A stretch of 64,000 nucleotides of DNA from Paraburkholderia piptadeniae. GTDB lineage: Bacteria > Pseudomonadota > Gammaproteobacteria > Burkholderiales > Burkholderiaceae. The stretch's first letter is position 1. Every line of letters begins with the position of its first letter. Positions 1 through 8,899 of the stretch are shown here, one piece after another. The position numbers and the translations under genes were made by a program. The notes beneath the pieces were generated by a model. The model was not told where the DNA came from. It saw only the letters and a list, made by a program, of their open reading frames with translations, and did no database searches. The stretch is taken from positions 1-64,000 of the forward strand of contig NZ_CYGY02000115.1 in the NCBI RefSeq assembly GCF_900007165.1, given 5' to 3'.

Positions 1-25
1 CTACTGGAACTTCGGATTAACCCGC

Positions 26-1030
26 TCAGTAACCGTACTGCATGCTTTCCTGAACGTTGCTCTTGTCGTAGAAGCGGTCCGACACCTTGACCCACGTCGG
101 AATCTTTTCACCCTTCGCGAAGCGCTGCGCGACATCGCACGCGAGCGGGCCGAAGAACGGGCTCGACTGCACGCTCGCGCCGAGTTCGCCCGAGGCGATC
201 GCGTCGAGGCCGCCCTTCGTGCCGTCGATGGTCACGATCTGGATGTCCTTGCCCGGCTGCTTGCCGGCCGCCTTGATCGCGGCGATCGCGCCGAGCGCCA
301 TTTCGTCGTTGTGCGCGTAGACGGCCGTCACGTCCGGGTGCGCCTGCAACAGCGTTTCCATCACCTGGCGCCCCTTGTCGCGCGCGAAGTCGCCGCTTTG
401 CGACGCGATGATCGACATGCCCGATTGCTTCGCGATCACTTCATCGAAGCCCTTCTTGCGGTCGTTCGCGGCGGAGGCGCCCGTCGTGCCTTCCAGCTCG
501 ATGATCTTCGCCTTGCCGCCCGTCGCCTTGATGAGCCAGTCGGCGGCGCGGTGGCCCTGGTCGATGAAGTCGGAGCCGATGAACGTGATGTAGTCGCGGC
601 CCGCCTTCGCGACCGACTGATCGACGTTGCGGTCGACCAGAATCACGGGAATGCCCGCCTTCTTGGCCTGCAGCACGACGGGTGCGAGCGGCTTTTCTTC
701 GCGCGGCGGGAACACGAGCAAATCGACGTGCTGCGCGATCATGCTCTGAATGTCGGAGACCTGCTTCGAGTTCGACCCGTTTGCATCGGTCATCACGAGT
801 TGCCAGCCACACTTCGCGGCGATTTCCTTGAAGCTTTTCGTTTCGGCGAGACGCCACGGATTGTTGCTCTCCGTCTGCGCGAAGCCGACTTTCAGCGGCG
901 TTTTGGTGACGAGCTTCGGCAGATCGTCGGCCTGTGCCGACGCGACGCCGAAACCCAGAGCGACTGCCACGAGCGATGCGGCGAGCGGCTGAAGCCGTTG
1001 CCGGCGCGAATCCCGATTGAGCGACGCCAT
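26..1030 (-). CDS. ABC transporter sugar-binding periplasmic protein (YtfQ-like)
   Basis: A 334-residue type-I periplasmic binding protein. An Arg-rich start followed by a hydrophobic stretch and a cleavage-like ASAQADD (about residue 35) reads as a Sec signal peptide. The fold is the ribose/galactofuranose type: VGFAQTESNNPWR opens lobe 1, VDLLVFPP and VILVDRNVD follow, then GTTGASAANDRKKGF and VYAHNDEMALGAI, which closely resemble E. coli YtfQ (galactofuranose binder). It should capture a sugar in the periplasm for an ABC importer; the ATPase and permease genes would lie left of the window. The regulator and aldose epimerase upstream support a sugar-uptake locus. Sugar identity is inferred only. 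Confidence 0.9.
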   Translation of the reverse strand: MASLNRDSRRQRLQPLAASLVAVALGFGVASAQADDLPKLVTKTPLKVGFAQTESNNPWRLAETKSFKEIAAKCGWQLVMTDANGSNSKQVSDIQSMIAQHVDLLVFPPREEKPLAPVVLQAKKAGIPVILVDRNVDQSVAKAGRDYITFIGSDFIDQGHRAADWLIKATGGKAKIIELEGTTGASAANDRKKGFDEVIAKQSGMSIIASQSGDFARDKGRQVMETLLQAHPDVTAVYAHNDEMALGAIAAIKAAGKQPGKDIQIVTIDGTKGGLDAIASGELGASVQSSPFFGPLACDVAQRFAKGEKIPTWVKVSDRFYDKSNVQESMQYGY

Positions 1031-1143
1031 GTCTTCCTCCAGGTACCAGTTGGGTATGTTGTGCTTTTTGCTTCAACTGCCGCCGGCACTCCGGTGATGA
1101 CGTGACCGGTCGCGCCGATTATTTCATCGCGAATTATTATCGG

Positions 1144-2226
1144 TCAATCACTAATAATATTAATTGCTGGCGCTTTTGCCTCGGTAATTACCCTGACCGA
1201 TCCGCGCTCGATCAACGGACCGTCGAGCTTCACCATCCGATGACGGACGGGCGCGCCCGCCGCCTGGTTCTGCACTTCCTGAAGCAGCGTTTCGACGGCC
1301 CAGCGGCCCAGCTCGTAGTTCGGCAACACGACGGTCGAAAGCGGCGGATGTGTGTGGCGCGCGATCTCCTGATCGTCGTAGCCGAGCACGGAGACGTCGT
1401 CGGGGACGCGATAGCCGAGTTGCTTCAGCGCCTCGATCGCGCCGAGCGCCATCAGGTCGTTCGCGCAGAAGATCGCGGTAGGCGGATGCGGCTCGCGCAT
1501 CAGCGAAAGCGTGTGCTCGAAGCCCGTGCCCGAGCTCCAGTCGCCGTCGCGCACCATCTCCGGCGCGAACGGCAGGTCGGCCGTGGCGAGCGCGGTGCGG
1601 TAGCCCTTCAGGCGGTCCTTCGCGGCGTCCTGCCAGTGCTCGCCGTTGATGTAGCCAATCCGCCTATGGCCCGCGCGCAGCAGGTATTCCGTCGCGACAT
1701 GGCCGCCCGCGACCTCGGCGGGCACGATCGACGACTGGCCTCCCTCGCTCGTGTAGCAGTTCAGCAGCACGGTCGGTACGCGCGACAGCGCGCCGGGCAG
1801 CGACACCTTGCGCGTGTAGACGGTTGCGTAGATCACGCCGAATACGGTCGGGCTGGCGAGCACGGCATCGAGCACCTGCTGTTCGATGTCCACGTTGCCG
1901 TGCGTCGAGTAGACGGCGAGCAGCTTGCCGCTTGCATACGCGGCGTCGCGCGCGCCGTCGACGTTCACCACGGGGTGCGGGCTCGTCGAGATTTCATCGG
2001 CGAGATAGATGATCAGGTTGCGTTCGTCGGAAGACCGCGGCAGCGGTTCGCGCGGGGCGAGCCGGTAGCCGAGTTCCTGCGCCGTTTTCAGTACCTTGTT
2101 GCGCGTGGCTTCGGAAAACTTCGCGCTGGTCGCGTTGTTGAGGACGAGGGAAACAGTCGATTGCGATACGCCGGTGAGCTTGGCGATATCGGTCATCGTC
2201 GGGCGGCGCTGGGTCGATTTTTTCAT
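1144..2226 (-). CDS. LacI-family transcriptional regulator
   Basis: A 360-residue regulator from the chosen ATG at 2226. The frame is open further upstream, but the N-terminal helix-turn-helix begins just after this Met: MTDIAKLTGVSQSTVSLVLN, the signature of LacI DNA-binding domains. A periplasmic-binding-protein-like effector domain follows, with RRIGYINGE, AIFCANDLMALGAIEAL and VSVLGYDDQEIARHTHPPLS, all LacI/PurR hallmarks. It probably senses a sugar and represses the adjacent binding-protein gene and itself. Three copies of one AT-rich motif flank the gene and overlap its 3' end, fitting local autoregulation. The ligand cannot be read from sequence. Confidence 0.92.
   Translation of the reverse strand: MKKSTQRRPTMTDIAKLTGVSQSTVSLVLNNATSAKFSEATRNKVLKTAQELGYRLAPREPLPRSSDERNLIIYLADEISTSPHPVVNVDGARDAAYASGKLLAVYSTHGNVDIEQQVLDAVLASPTVFGVIYATVYTRKVSLPGALSRVPTVLLNCYTSEGGQSSIVPAEVAGGHVATEYLLRAGHRRIGYINGEHWQDAAKDRLKGYRTALATADLPFAPEMVRDGDWSSGTGFEHTLSLMREPHPPTAIFCANDLMALGAIEALKQLGYRVPDDVSVLGYDDQEIARHTHPPLSTVVLPNYELGRWAVETLLQEVQNQAAGAPVRHRMVKLDGPLIERGSVRVITEAKAPAINIISD
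1149..1166. promoter_or_regulatory. Putative LacI-family operator, copy 1
   Basis: ACTAATAATATT at 1150-1161 lies upstream of the binding-protein gene and overlaps the last codons of the LacI-type regulator (its C-terminal NIISD is encoded here on the minus strand). The same word recurs at 2293-2303 and 2383-2394. Very AT-rich in a GC-rich neighbourhood. Operator role is inferred from placement and repetition. Confidence 0.5.
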
Positions 2227-2292
2227 TGATCTGACCGCGCGAGGCGGCTTGTAGACGGGGGATGCCGCAGGCATCGTCGTGCTGACGGTAAC

Positions 2293-2303
2293 ACTAATAA
2301 TAT
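2293..2303. promoter_or_regulatory. Putative LacI-family operator, copy 2
   Basis: ACTAATAATAT, identical over 11 bases to the copies at 1150 and 2383, sits about 70 bp upstream of the regulator start on the minus strand. Probably an autoregulatory site. Confidence 0.45.
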
Positions 2304-2376
2304 GCGCCGGACAACACGCGCAAACCCGCTTTTCCCGGCTTGCGTTCGTCGTCTGATGAACCGCCTTTCCGGATAA

Positions 2377-2394
2377 ATTATTACTAATAATATT
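2377..2394. promoter_or_regulatory. Putative LacI-family operator, copy 3 (perfect palindrome)
   Basis: ATTATTACTAATAAT (2377-2391) is a perfect 7-1-7 palindrome, and it contains the shared ACTAATAATATT word. It lies between the divergent regulator and aldose-epimerase genes, so it could control both. Confidence 0.5.
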
Positions 2395-2494
2395 GACCTG
2401 GGCGCTTCTGCATGCGATTCTCGGTCGCGCGAGCCGCTTCGGCATGATGGGACGCCGCCTTGCGCCGCAACCGTCCACGCCAACTCAAACGATC

Positions 2495-3481
2495 ATGCGC
2501 GAAGCCTTCTTCAAACCACCTGCGGCCGACGCGGCCACCGATTTGCGCATCGACGATCCTTCGCTCGTCGTGCTGTCGAGCGGCGATACGACGCTCGTGG
2601 TCGCGCCGCACGTCGGCGGATCGATAGCCGCGTACTACGAGACGGTGCGTGAACGAGCATCGCAACGCGTGCTGCACTGGCTGCGCCCCGCGACGCATGC
2701 GGCCATCGCCGGATGCGATCCCCTGCGGATGGCGAGCTTTCCGCTCTTTCCATACTGCAACCGCATTCGAGACGGGCGATTCGAGTTCGACGGCCGCACG
2801 ATCGATCTGGTCTCCGATGACGACGCGTTCGGGCACGCGCTGCACGGTCACGCGTGGAAGAGGCCGTGGCGAGTCGGTGCGCGCACGGCGGCATCCGTCG
2901 AACTGCAATTCGAGCATGTGCCCGATCCCGCCGTGCGCGGCGACTGGCCGTTCCGTTATCGCGCGAGCCAGCGCATCGAGTTGCTGGGTGACGCGCTGCG
3001 CATCACGCTTGCAGCGCGGAATGTGTCGAGCGGTCCGATGCCGTTCGGCATGGGCCATCATCCGTATTACCCGCGCACGGCGAACACCACGATCACCGCG
3101 AATGTCGAGCAGATGTGGCACACGAACGAAGACGTGCTGCCGACTCGCCTCGGGCCGCATCCCGCCGTCGACGCGCTGAAGCACGGCATGAGCGCTGATG
3201 CGTTCGATCTCGACAACAACTTCAGCGGCTGGTCGCGCGAAGCGACGGTTGCGTGGCGGGACGAGCGTCGCCAGTTGACGTTGACAGCCGACGCGCCGTT
3301 CGATCATCTGGTGGTGTTTGCGCCCGCGAACGAGGCGCAGTTGTGCGTCGAGCCCGTCACGAACACGACCGACTGCTTCAACGCGCAAGACATGCAGATG
3401 CGCGAGCGCGCGGGCTACCGGGTGCTAAGGCCCGGCGAAACGATCAGCGCGCAACTCGTCTGGACGCCACGGCGCGACTGA
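2495..3481 (+). CDS. Aldose 1-epimerase family protein
   Basis: About 328 residues from ATG 2495; in-frame ATGs at 2444/2447 are also possible and no ribosome site decides. The mutarotase fold is shown by FPLFPYCNRIRDGRF, ALHGHAW and GMGHHPYYPR, which supply the two expected active-site histidines, and by a late glutamate in CVEPVTNTTDCF. The family interconverts alpha and beta anomers of aldoses in the cytoplasm. It is divergent from the LacI-type regulator with an operator-like palindrome in between, so it probably belongs to the same sugar-use locus as the binding protein. Confidence 0.87.
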   Translation: MREAFFKPPAADAATDLRIDDPSLVVLSSGDTTLVVAPHVGGSIAAYYETVRERASQRVLHWLRPATHAAIAGCDPLRMASFPLFPYCNRIRDGRFEFDGRTIDLVSDDDAFGHALHGHAWKRPWRVGARTAASVELQFEHVPDPAVRGDWPFRYRASQRIELLGDALRITLAARNVSSGPMPFGMGHHPYYPRTANTTITANVEQMWHTNEDVLPTRLGPHPAVDALKHGMSADAFDLDNNFSGWSREATVAWRDERRQLTLTADAPFDHLVVFAPANEAQLCVEPVTNTTDCFNAQDMQMRERAGYRVLRPGETISAQLVWTPRRD

Positions 3482-3509
3482 CCACGAAGTCCGCGTCACA
3501 AGTTCGCGT

Positions 3510-4307
3510 CTATTCGACGCGCAGCCGCGCCATATACGGCAGGTGATCCGACAGCCACGCGGTTTCCTGCGCGGGCTGGATCCATTCGATGGGCTTCATG
3601 CCGCGCACGAACATCTTGTCGAGCGCGAGCGCAGGCGAGAACGCGGGGAACGTGCGGCCCGGCTCACCGAGCAGCGTCGCCACTTCTTCGAGGCCGTGTT
3701 CACGAAAGAGCGGCACCGAATCGTTGCGCCAGTCGTTGAAGTCGCCCGCGAGCACGAGCGGACCATCCGGCGCTTCCTTCGAGATCCAGTGCGCGATCCA
3801 GTGCATCTGTCGCAGCCGGGCCTGGCGCGTGAGGGCGAGGTGCGCGCACAGCAGCGTTACCGAATGCCCGCCGAACGTCGCGCGCGCGACGAGCAGCCCG
3901 CGCCGCTCGAAACGGTGCGCGGAGATGTCCCAGCGTCCGCCGAGATCGAGCGGATGCGGCGACAGGATCGCATTGCCATGCCGCCACGACGGCTTGAACA
4001 CGTTCGGTCCGAGCGCGATCTGCAAATCCAGCGACTCGGCGATTTCGGTTGCCTGGCAATGCCATACGTCGTTGTCGAAATCGCTCATGCGCGCGCCGAA
4101 CGCGCTGGCCAGCACGGGCGTGGGCATCCGGCGAGCCATTGCTTCCTGCAGGAAATACGCATCGGCATGGACGGACTGCACCCAGCGCTGCATCGCCTGC
4201 CATGCCTGGAAGCCGAGCGGCGAACGGCCCTTGTGCAGATTCCAGCTCACGGCGATGAAGTCTTTCGGGTCGATGTTTTCGCGTATCAGTTCTTCGGGGT
4301 TTCGCAT
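3510..4307 (-). CDS. Endonuclease/exonuclease/phosphatase (EEP) family protein
   Basis: A 265-residue protein of the DNase I-like EEP fold. Visible motifs in order are SWNLHKG (start of the fold), YFLQEA (catalytic Glu), HGNAILSPHPL, LLCAHLAL, VLAGDFNDW (metal and phosphate binding Asp/Asn) and WLSDHLPY (catalytic Asp-His). No signal peptide, so probably cytoplasmic. Members cleave phosphodiester or phosphomonoester bonds in nucleic acids, inositol phosphates or lipids; the substrate is not readable here. It is convergent with the aldose epimerase, and the secreted-protein gene lies just upstream on the same strand. Confidence 0.88.
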   Translation of the reverse strand: MRNPEELIRENIDPKDFIAVSWNLHKGRSPLGFQAWQAMQRWVQSVHADAYFLQEAMARRMPTPVLASAFGARMSDFDNDVWHCQATEIAESLDLQIALGPNVFKPSWRHGNAILSPHPLDLGGRWDISAHRFERRGLLVARATFGGHSVTLLCAHLALTRQARLRQMHWIAHWISKEAPDGPLVLAGDFNDWRNDSVPLFREHGLEEVATLLGEPGRTFPAFSPALALDKMFVRGMKPIEWIQPAQETAWLSDHLPYMARLRVE

Positions 4308-4335
4308 GCCGCGTTATCCACGTCGTTCGTTGAGT

Positions 4336-4842
4336 TCACGGATTGTTTGCGACGCTTGCACGCAACCGATAGACGAGATTCGGGTCCTTGTCGACGATCG
4401 TCCATGTGGTCCAGTCGCCCGGCGGCACCTTCAGCGCCGGATGATTCGCGCTCACCTGGCGCGGCTGTGGCGGCAGTTTGCAGCCGGTGTCCGTGGTGCG
4501 CATGCCCGGCTCTTCGAGCGTTTCCTGCGCGTCGATCGAGAACGTGACGCCGGTCGTATCCACCTGTGTCGGCGAGACGGTCAGCGTGCGCGCGAGATCG
4601 ATGCTGCCCGCCGGCACGTCCTTGCAGCCGACGCTGTTCTGCACCACGTGATGATGCGTGTCGGTGCGCGCCTGGCCGACAGTCGTCGTGCCGTCGAACG
4701 TATCGATCTGCTGGCCGTCGCGGATCACCTGCAATTCCCATTTGACGACGGGCGCCGCGGGGCGCTGTTGCGCTTGAGCCATCGGGGCCTGCGCGATCAG
4801 CGCGGTGCCAAGCAGGAAGGCGGCGAAGCTGGTTTTCAACAT
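4336..4842 (-). CDS. Secreted protein of unknown function
   Basis: A 168-residue protein from ATG 4842; an in-frame Met 12 codons earlier exists, but the signal peptide begins at the later one (MLKTSFAAFLLGTALIAQ, cleavage near AQAQQ). GGAG lies upstream of this ATG. The mature part is beta-rich with two Cys (NSVGCKDV, DTGCKLPP) that may form a disulphide in the periplasm, and conserved-looking Trp (DWTTWTIV). I do not recognise a named family. It lies 28 bp upstream of the EEP gene on the same strand and may be co-transcribed. Confidence 0.7.
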   Translation of the reverse strand: MLKTSFAAFLLGTALIAQAPMAQAQQRPAAPVVKWELQVIRDGQQIDTFDGTTTVGQARTDTHHHVVQNSVGCKDVPAGSIDLARTLTVSPTQVDTTGVTFSIDAQETLEEPGMRTTDTGCKLPPQPRQVSANHPALKVPPGDWTTWTIVDKDPNLVYRLRASVANNP

Positions 4843-5168
4843 GAAAAGAGAGTCTCCGGAATCGCTGCGTTTCGCCAAAGCGTGCGGTATCCGCGCGTTC
4901 TTTCTCGCGAGCGCCGACCATCTTACGCTTTATCGGGATAACGGTTTTCTGACATCCGATCTGGAACCAAGGTTCAGCTTCCGGCGGTAACCGTGCATTG
5001 CAGATAAGGGCGCGGACGTGGCGATTCAAGCAAGCGCCTCGTCCGCTGAGGCGTTAGCAGCACACCCGCGTGGCTGCTGGCTTGCATGGGATTGCGGCGT
5101 CGTTACACTGAAACGGGAGCGGCGTCCGGGACGCTGCGGCTGCAAGTCCGGCACGACGGGGTGAAGCG

Positions 5169-6146
5169 ATGACAACGGCAATGGTGAAACAGGAAATCGC
5201 GGTTGCGTCGTTCAGCAAGGTCTACGACCTCGATCAGGTGGAGACCGCGCTGAACGAACTGAGCGAAGGCGCCAGCGACGCACTGCGTTCCACGTACGAG
5301 AAGATGCTGAAGGTCGGCAATCTGCGGTTTTGCGTGAAGCCGAACCGGATGCCGTCCATCGACGATCTGATCGGCGCGCTGCCCAACTTCACGGAACCGC
5401 TCGACGATATCCGCAAGCAGGTCGCGCTGTGCCTCGAAACGGACGACCGGCTGGAGCTGATGCCGATCCTGCTGCTCGGCGATCCCGGCATCGGCAAGAC
5501 GCACTTCGCGAAGCAGCTCGCGCGCATGCTCGGCACGTCGTATCACTATGTCGCGATGAGTTCGCTGACGGCGGGCTGGATTCTGTCGGGTGCGTCGTCG
5601 CAATGGAAGAACGCGAAGCCGGGCAAGGTGTTCGACGCGCTCGTGCACGGCAGCTATGCGAACCCGGTGATCGCCGTCGATGAAATCGACAAGGCCACGG
5701 GCGATTCGCAATACGATCCGCTCGGCGCGCTCTACGCATTGCTCGAACACGACACCGCGCAGACGTTCATCGACGAGTTCGCGGAGATCCCGATCAACGC
5801 CGGCCATGTGATCTGGATCGCGACCGCAAACGACGAGCGCGCGATTCCCGAACCGATCCTCAACCGGATGAACGTCTACGAGATTCCGCCGCCGGATCAT
5901 GCGGGCTCGCGGCGCATCGCGCAGTCGATCTACGACGAGATCCGCTCGGCGCATGGCTGGGGGCAGCGCTTTCCGGCGGAAATGGGCGAAGAAGCGCTCG
6001 ACGCGCTGGCGCAGGCGTCGCCGCGCGAAATGCGGCGCGCGATCCTGAACGGCTTCGGCTCGGCGCGCATCGCGGGTCGCGACCACATAAGCGCCGACGA
6101 TATCCGCCTCGACTACAACTCGCGCCGCAAACCGATCGGTTTCTAG
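5169..6146 (+). CDS. AAA+ ATPase, Lon-like core
   Basis: A 325-residue AAA+ protein. About 100 N-terminal residues precede the P-loop GDPGIGKTH. Walker B IAVDEIDK, sensor-1 IWIATANDE and the arginine-finger region ILNRMNVYEIPPP follow in order, with a C-terminal lid containing sensor-2 SPREMRRAIL. This arrangement resembles the ATPase module of Lon, but there is no protease domain, so it may be a stand-alone remodelling ATPase. Monocistronic in appearance: promoter gap of about 190 bp upstream and a good terminator just downstream. Partner and substrate unknown. Confidence 0.85.
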   Translation: MTTAMVKQEIAVASFSKVYDLDQVETALNELSEGASDALRSTYEKMLKVGNLRFCVKPNRMPSIDDLIGALPNFTEPLDDIRKQVALCLETDDRLELMPILLLGDPGIGKTHFAKQLARMLGTSYHYVAMSSLTAGWILSGASSQWKNAKPGKVFDALVHGSYANPVIAVDEIDKATGDSQYDPLGALYALLEHDTAQTFIDEFAEIPINAGHVIWIATANDERAIPEPILNRMNVYEIPPPDHAGSRRIAQSIYDEIRSAHGWGQRFPAEMGEEALDALAQASPREMRRAILNGFGSARIAGRDHISADDIRLDYNSRRKPIGF

Positions 6147-6172
6147 CGGCGCCGGCGCCAGATATGCGAAAG

Positions 6173-6196
6173 GGCCGCGTTTGCGCGGCCTTTTTA
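6173..6196 (+). terminator. Rho-independent terminator after the AAA+ gene
   Basis: GGCCGCG (6173-6179) pairs with CGCGGCC (6184-6190), followed directly by TTTTT. Confidence 0.85.
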
Positions 6197-6370
6197 TTGT
6201 TCCCAATGGTGCGGGTTTTCCACGCTGTATAAAGGGCGATTCGCGTCGAATCTGGATGAATCCGGCAACAGTCAATTCCATTAATCAGGGTCGGCAACAT
6301 GATAGGCGAGGACTAGACTGCGTTCATCGAAATGCGAACCGCGTTTCCAACGTCACGTCAGGAACCGATC

Positions 6371-6658
6371 ATGAAAAAGTCTTCGCTTGCAGCGCTGTTG
6401 ATTTCCGCAGTGGTCGCCGTGCCGGCTTTCGCGAGCGGCTATAGTCCCGCTCCGACGCAAACGCCGTCCGCGCAGAACGGCCCGAAGACGCGCGCCGAAG
6501 TGAGGGCGGAACTGGTGCAAGCGCGCGCAAACGGCGAACTGAGCCTGAATCCGAATGCCCCCGCGTACCCGCAGCAGTTCGCGATGGGCGGCTATACGGT
6601 GCCCGTCGCGCAAGTGAATCTGCACCATCTTTTCAAACGCACAACTGCCACGGATTGA
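6371..6658 (+). CDS. DUF4148 family secreted protein
   Basis: A 95-residue protein from ATG 6371, preceded by AGGA at good spacing; the frame is open upstream but lacks a signal peptide there. MKKSSLAALLISAVVAVPAF plus ASG is a Sec signal. The mature part has the DUF4148 core: KTRAEVRAELVQARANGEL followed by a Pro/Asn-rich tail. DUF4148 proteins are abundant in Burkholderia-group genomes as small envelope proteins of unknown role, so this also supports the taxonomic call. Stand-alone gene with a hairpin about 115 bp downstream. Confidence 0.85.
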   Translation: MKKSSLAALLISAVVAVPAFASGYSPAPTQTPSAQNGPKTRAEVRAELVQARANGELSLNPNAPAYPQQFAMGGYTVPVAQVNLHHLFKRTTATD

Positions 6659-6774
6659 TCAACCCTGTTGTGGCGCGCGCGGAACGCCAGCCCGCGAGAG
6701 TGCGCCCGAATTTACCAGGAATGCGCGTCGTCGGCGTACACTGAGTCAAACGCGCCAGCGTTCCCACATATCGA

Positions 6775-6805
6775 TGCCCGCAGCCGGATAAGGTTGCGGG
6801 CATTT
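6775..6805 (+). terminator. Hairpin, possible terminator
   Basis: TGCCCGCA (6775-6782) pairs with TGCGGGCA (6795-6802). The T tract is short (TTTG), so termination would be weak. Confidence 0.4.
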
Positions 6806-6949
6806 GTGTCTGTGGCGCGCTGTGCGATTTCGCATTGTGCATGCGAAGCGTTCGACAGCGCGCGGCCCGGTTCACACGGTGCCGCACGCTTTCGATATCC
6901 AGGTGGATGACGAGACAGAACGCGGCGCACCGAGCCGCGTCCAACGGAC

Positions 6950-8056
6950 ATGGATCAGATCGAATGTGTGGTGATCGGCGCTGGCGTCGTCGGTCTTGCC
7001 GTCGCGCGCGCTCTGGCTGCGCGCGGGCGTGAAGTGATCGTGCTCGAAGCGGCCGAAGCCATCGGTGTCGGCACGAGTTCGCGCAATAGCGAAGTCATAC
7101 ACGCGGGCATCTACTATTCGCGTGGCTCGCTCAAGGCGACGCTGTGCGTGCGCGGCCGCGAAATGCTCTACGACTACTGCGCGGAACGCGGCGTGCCGCA
7201 TCAGCGCTGCGGCAAACTGCTGGTCGCGACCGCGCGCAACCAGATTCCTCAACTCGAAAGCATCATGGCGCGCGGCAAGGAAAACGGCGTGCTCGACCTG
7301 ATGCGCATCTCCGGCGAGGAAGCGCAGGAACTGGAGCCGTCGCTGCGATGCGTCGAAGCGGTGTTCTCGCCGCAGACGGGCATCGTCGACAGCCATCAGT
7401 TGATGCTGGCGCTGCTCGGCGACGCCGAACGCGACGGCGCGATCTGCGCGTTTCATGCGCCCGTCGAAGCGGTCGAAGCGATCAACGGACGCTTTGTCGT
7501 GAAGGTCGGCGGCAGTTCGCCGACCACGATCGGCGCCGCGTGCGTGATCAACAGCGCCGGCCTGCATGCGAACGCGCTCGCGCGCAAAATTCGCGGACTC
7601 GACGCGCGCCACGTGCCGCCGCTCTATCTCGCGCGCGGCAACTATTTCAGCATTTCAGGCCGCGCGCCGTTTAGCCGCCTGATCTATCCGATGCCGAACG
7701 AAGCGGGGCTCGGCGTGCATCTGACGATCGATCTCGGCGGGCAGACGCGTTTCGGGCCCGACGTCGAATGGGTCGATTCGATCGGCTACGACGTCGATCC
7801 GCGTCGCGCGGACTCGTTCTATGCGGCGATTCGCGCGTACTGGCCCGGACTTCCCGACGAAGCGCTGCAGCCGGCGTATGCGGGCATCCGTCCGAAGCTG
7901 TCGGGGCCCGGCGAGCCAGCCGCCGACTTCCTGATTCAAGGCCCCGCCGCGCATGGCGTGCGCGGGCTCGTGAACCTGTTCGGCATCGAGTCGCCGGGGC
8001 TGACGGCATCGCTTGCGATCGCGCAGCGCGTATGCGAAGTGAGCGGTCGCGCGTAG
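6950..8056 (+). CDS. FAD-dependent oxidoreductase, L-2-hydroxyglutarate oxidase-like
   Basis: A 368-residue DAO-family flavoenzyme. The N-terminus is a dinucleotide-binding fold: VVIGAGVVGLAVARALAARG, then an acidic LEAAE. TSSRNSEVIHAGIYY is typical of the LhgO/YgaF branch, and the C-terminal part has YAGIRPKLSGPGEPA, AADFLIQGP and LVNLFGIESPGLTASL, also characteristic. LhgO oxidises L-2-hydroxyglutarate to 2-oxoglutarate and passes electrons to quinone. Substrate is inferred from family resemblance. Single gene; the start has only a weak ribosome site. Confidence 0.85.
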   Translation: MDQIECVVIGAGVVGLAVARALAARGREVIVLEAAEAIGVGTSSRNSEVIHAGIYYSRGSLKATLCVRGREMLYDYCAERGVPHQRCGKLLVATARNQIPQLESIMARGKENGVLDLMRISGEEAQELEPSLRCVEAVFSPQTGIVDSHQLMLALLGDAERDGAICAFHAPVEAVEAINGRFVVKVGGSSPTTIGAACVINSAGLHANALARKIRGLDARHVPPLYLARGNYFSISGRAPFSRLIYPMPNEAGLGVHLTIDLGGQTRFGPDVEWVDSIGYDVDPRRADSFYAAIRAYWPGLPDEALQPAYAGIRPKLSGPGEPAADFLIQGPAAHGVRGLVNLFGIESPGLTASLAIAQRVCEVSGRA

Positions 8057-8322
8057 CTGCGAGCGGTTCGCAAAGACCAACGGCGGGTTCGCAAAAGCCA
8101 ACGGCGCGAACGCGCAAGCGCCGACATGTAGCGAGAGGGCGACGACGCCGTGACACGCATCGGATCTCCATAAGCCGACCTTGCGATTCAGCGTTCACGC
8201 TACGGATTTGCTTATGACGGGCATTTCGAGCATCACGCGCGTCGGCTTCATTGCTATGCTTGGGGACGGCTGTCGTCAGAACGGCTTGATCAATACCCAC
8301 AAGAGAAATGGAGTGAGTCCCC

Positions 8323-8634
8323 ATGAAGAATTCCCGTCGTACGTTTTTGATCACGAGCATCGGCGTTGCATCTTCGCTCGCGCTGTCCCGCCAGGCATTC
8401 GCCGATGCGCCGAAGGTCGCCGAATCCGATCCGACCGCGCAGGCACTCGGCTACAAAGAAGACGCGACGAAAGTCGACAAGGCCAAGTACGCGAAATACG
8501 CCGCTGGCCAGGACTGCGGCAACTGCAGTTTCTTCCAGGGCAAGCCCACCGACGCCTATGCGCCGTGCCCGATGTTCGCCGGCAAGCAGGTGGCGAACAA
8601 AGGCTGGTGCAGCGCATATAACAAGAAGGCCTGA
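8323..8634 (+). CDS. High-potential iron-sulfur protein (HiPIP)
   Basis: A 103-residue protein with a twin-arginine export signal (SRRTFLITSIG, then a hydrophobic stretch and AFADAP). The mature domain holds the four-cysteine HiPIP pattern: CGNC, then CPMFAGK, then GWCSAY, which ligate one [4Fe-4S] cluster. HiPIPs are folded in the cytoplasm, exported by Tat, and shuttle electrons in the periplasm. Start ATG 8323 follows a purine-rich GGAGTG site. Single gene, followed by two hairpins. Confidence 0.93.
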   Translation: MKNSRRTFLITSIGVASSLALSRQAFADAPKVAESDPTAQALGYKEDATKVDKAKYAKYAAGQDCGNCSFFQGKPTDAYAPCPMFAGKQVANKGWCSAYNKKA

Positions 8635-8706
8635 GCGAAGTTCCACGGGGCGCGTGATGGGCGATGCATCGCAGCATCGCTCGACGCGCCTTTCCCGGCA
8701 GCCGAA

Positions 8707-8745
8707 GAGAGCGCCCGCCGCGCAATGCGGCGTGGCGCTCTCTTG
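8707..8745 (+). terminator. Strong hairpin after the HiPIP gene
   Basis: GAGAGCGCC (8707-8715) pairs with GGCGCTCTC (8734-8742), with a nested CGCCGC/GCGGCG stem, followed by a short T-rich stretch. Confidence 0.65.
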
Positions 8746-8899
8746 TCTTGTGAACGCGCTTTTGCCTTATGAATGTGGTTGAAACGGGATGTCGTGCTCT
8801 TATACACTCGCAAGGCGTGCGCGCGGGGCCTCGCCGCCCCCCATTCGAATCAACTTCAATCCAACGCACCCGACGCCTTGACGAAGGCGGGAGACACCG

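Noticed and set aside
311..1105. 264-residue plus-strand frame opposite the sugar-binding protein gene
   Set aside because: It is an antisense shadow of a well supported gene, Arg/Asp/Leu rich as typical of such shadows in high-GC DNA.
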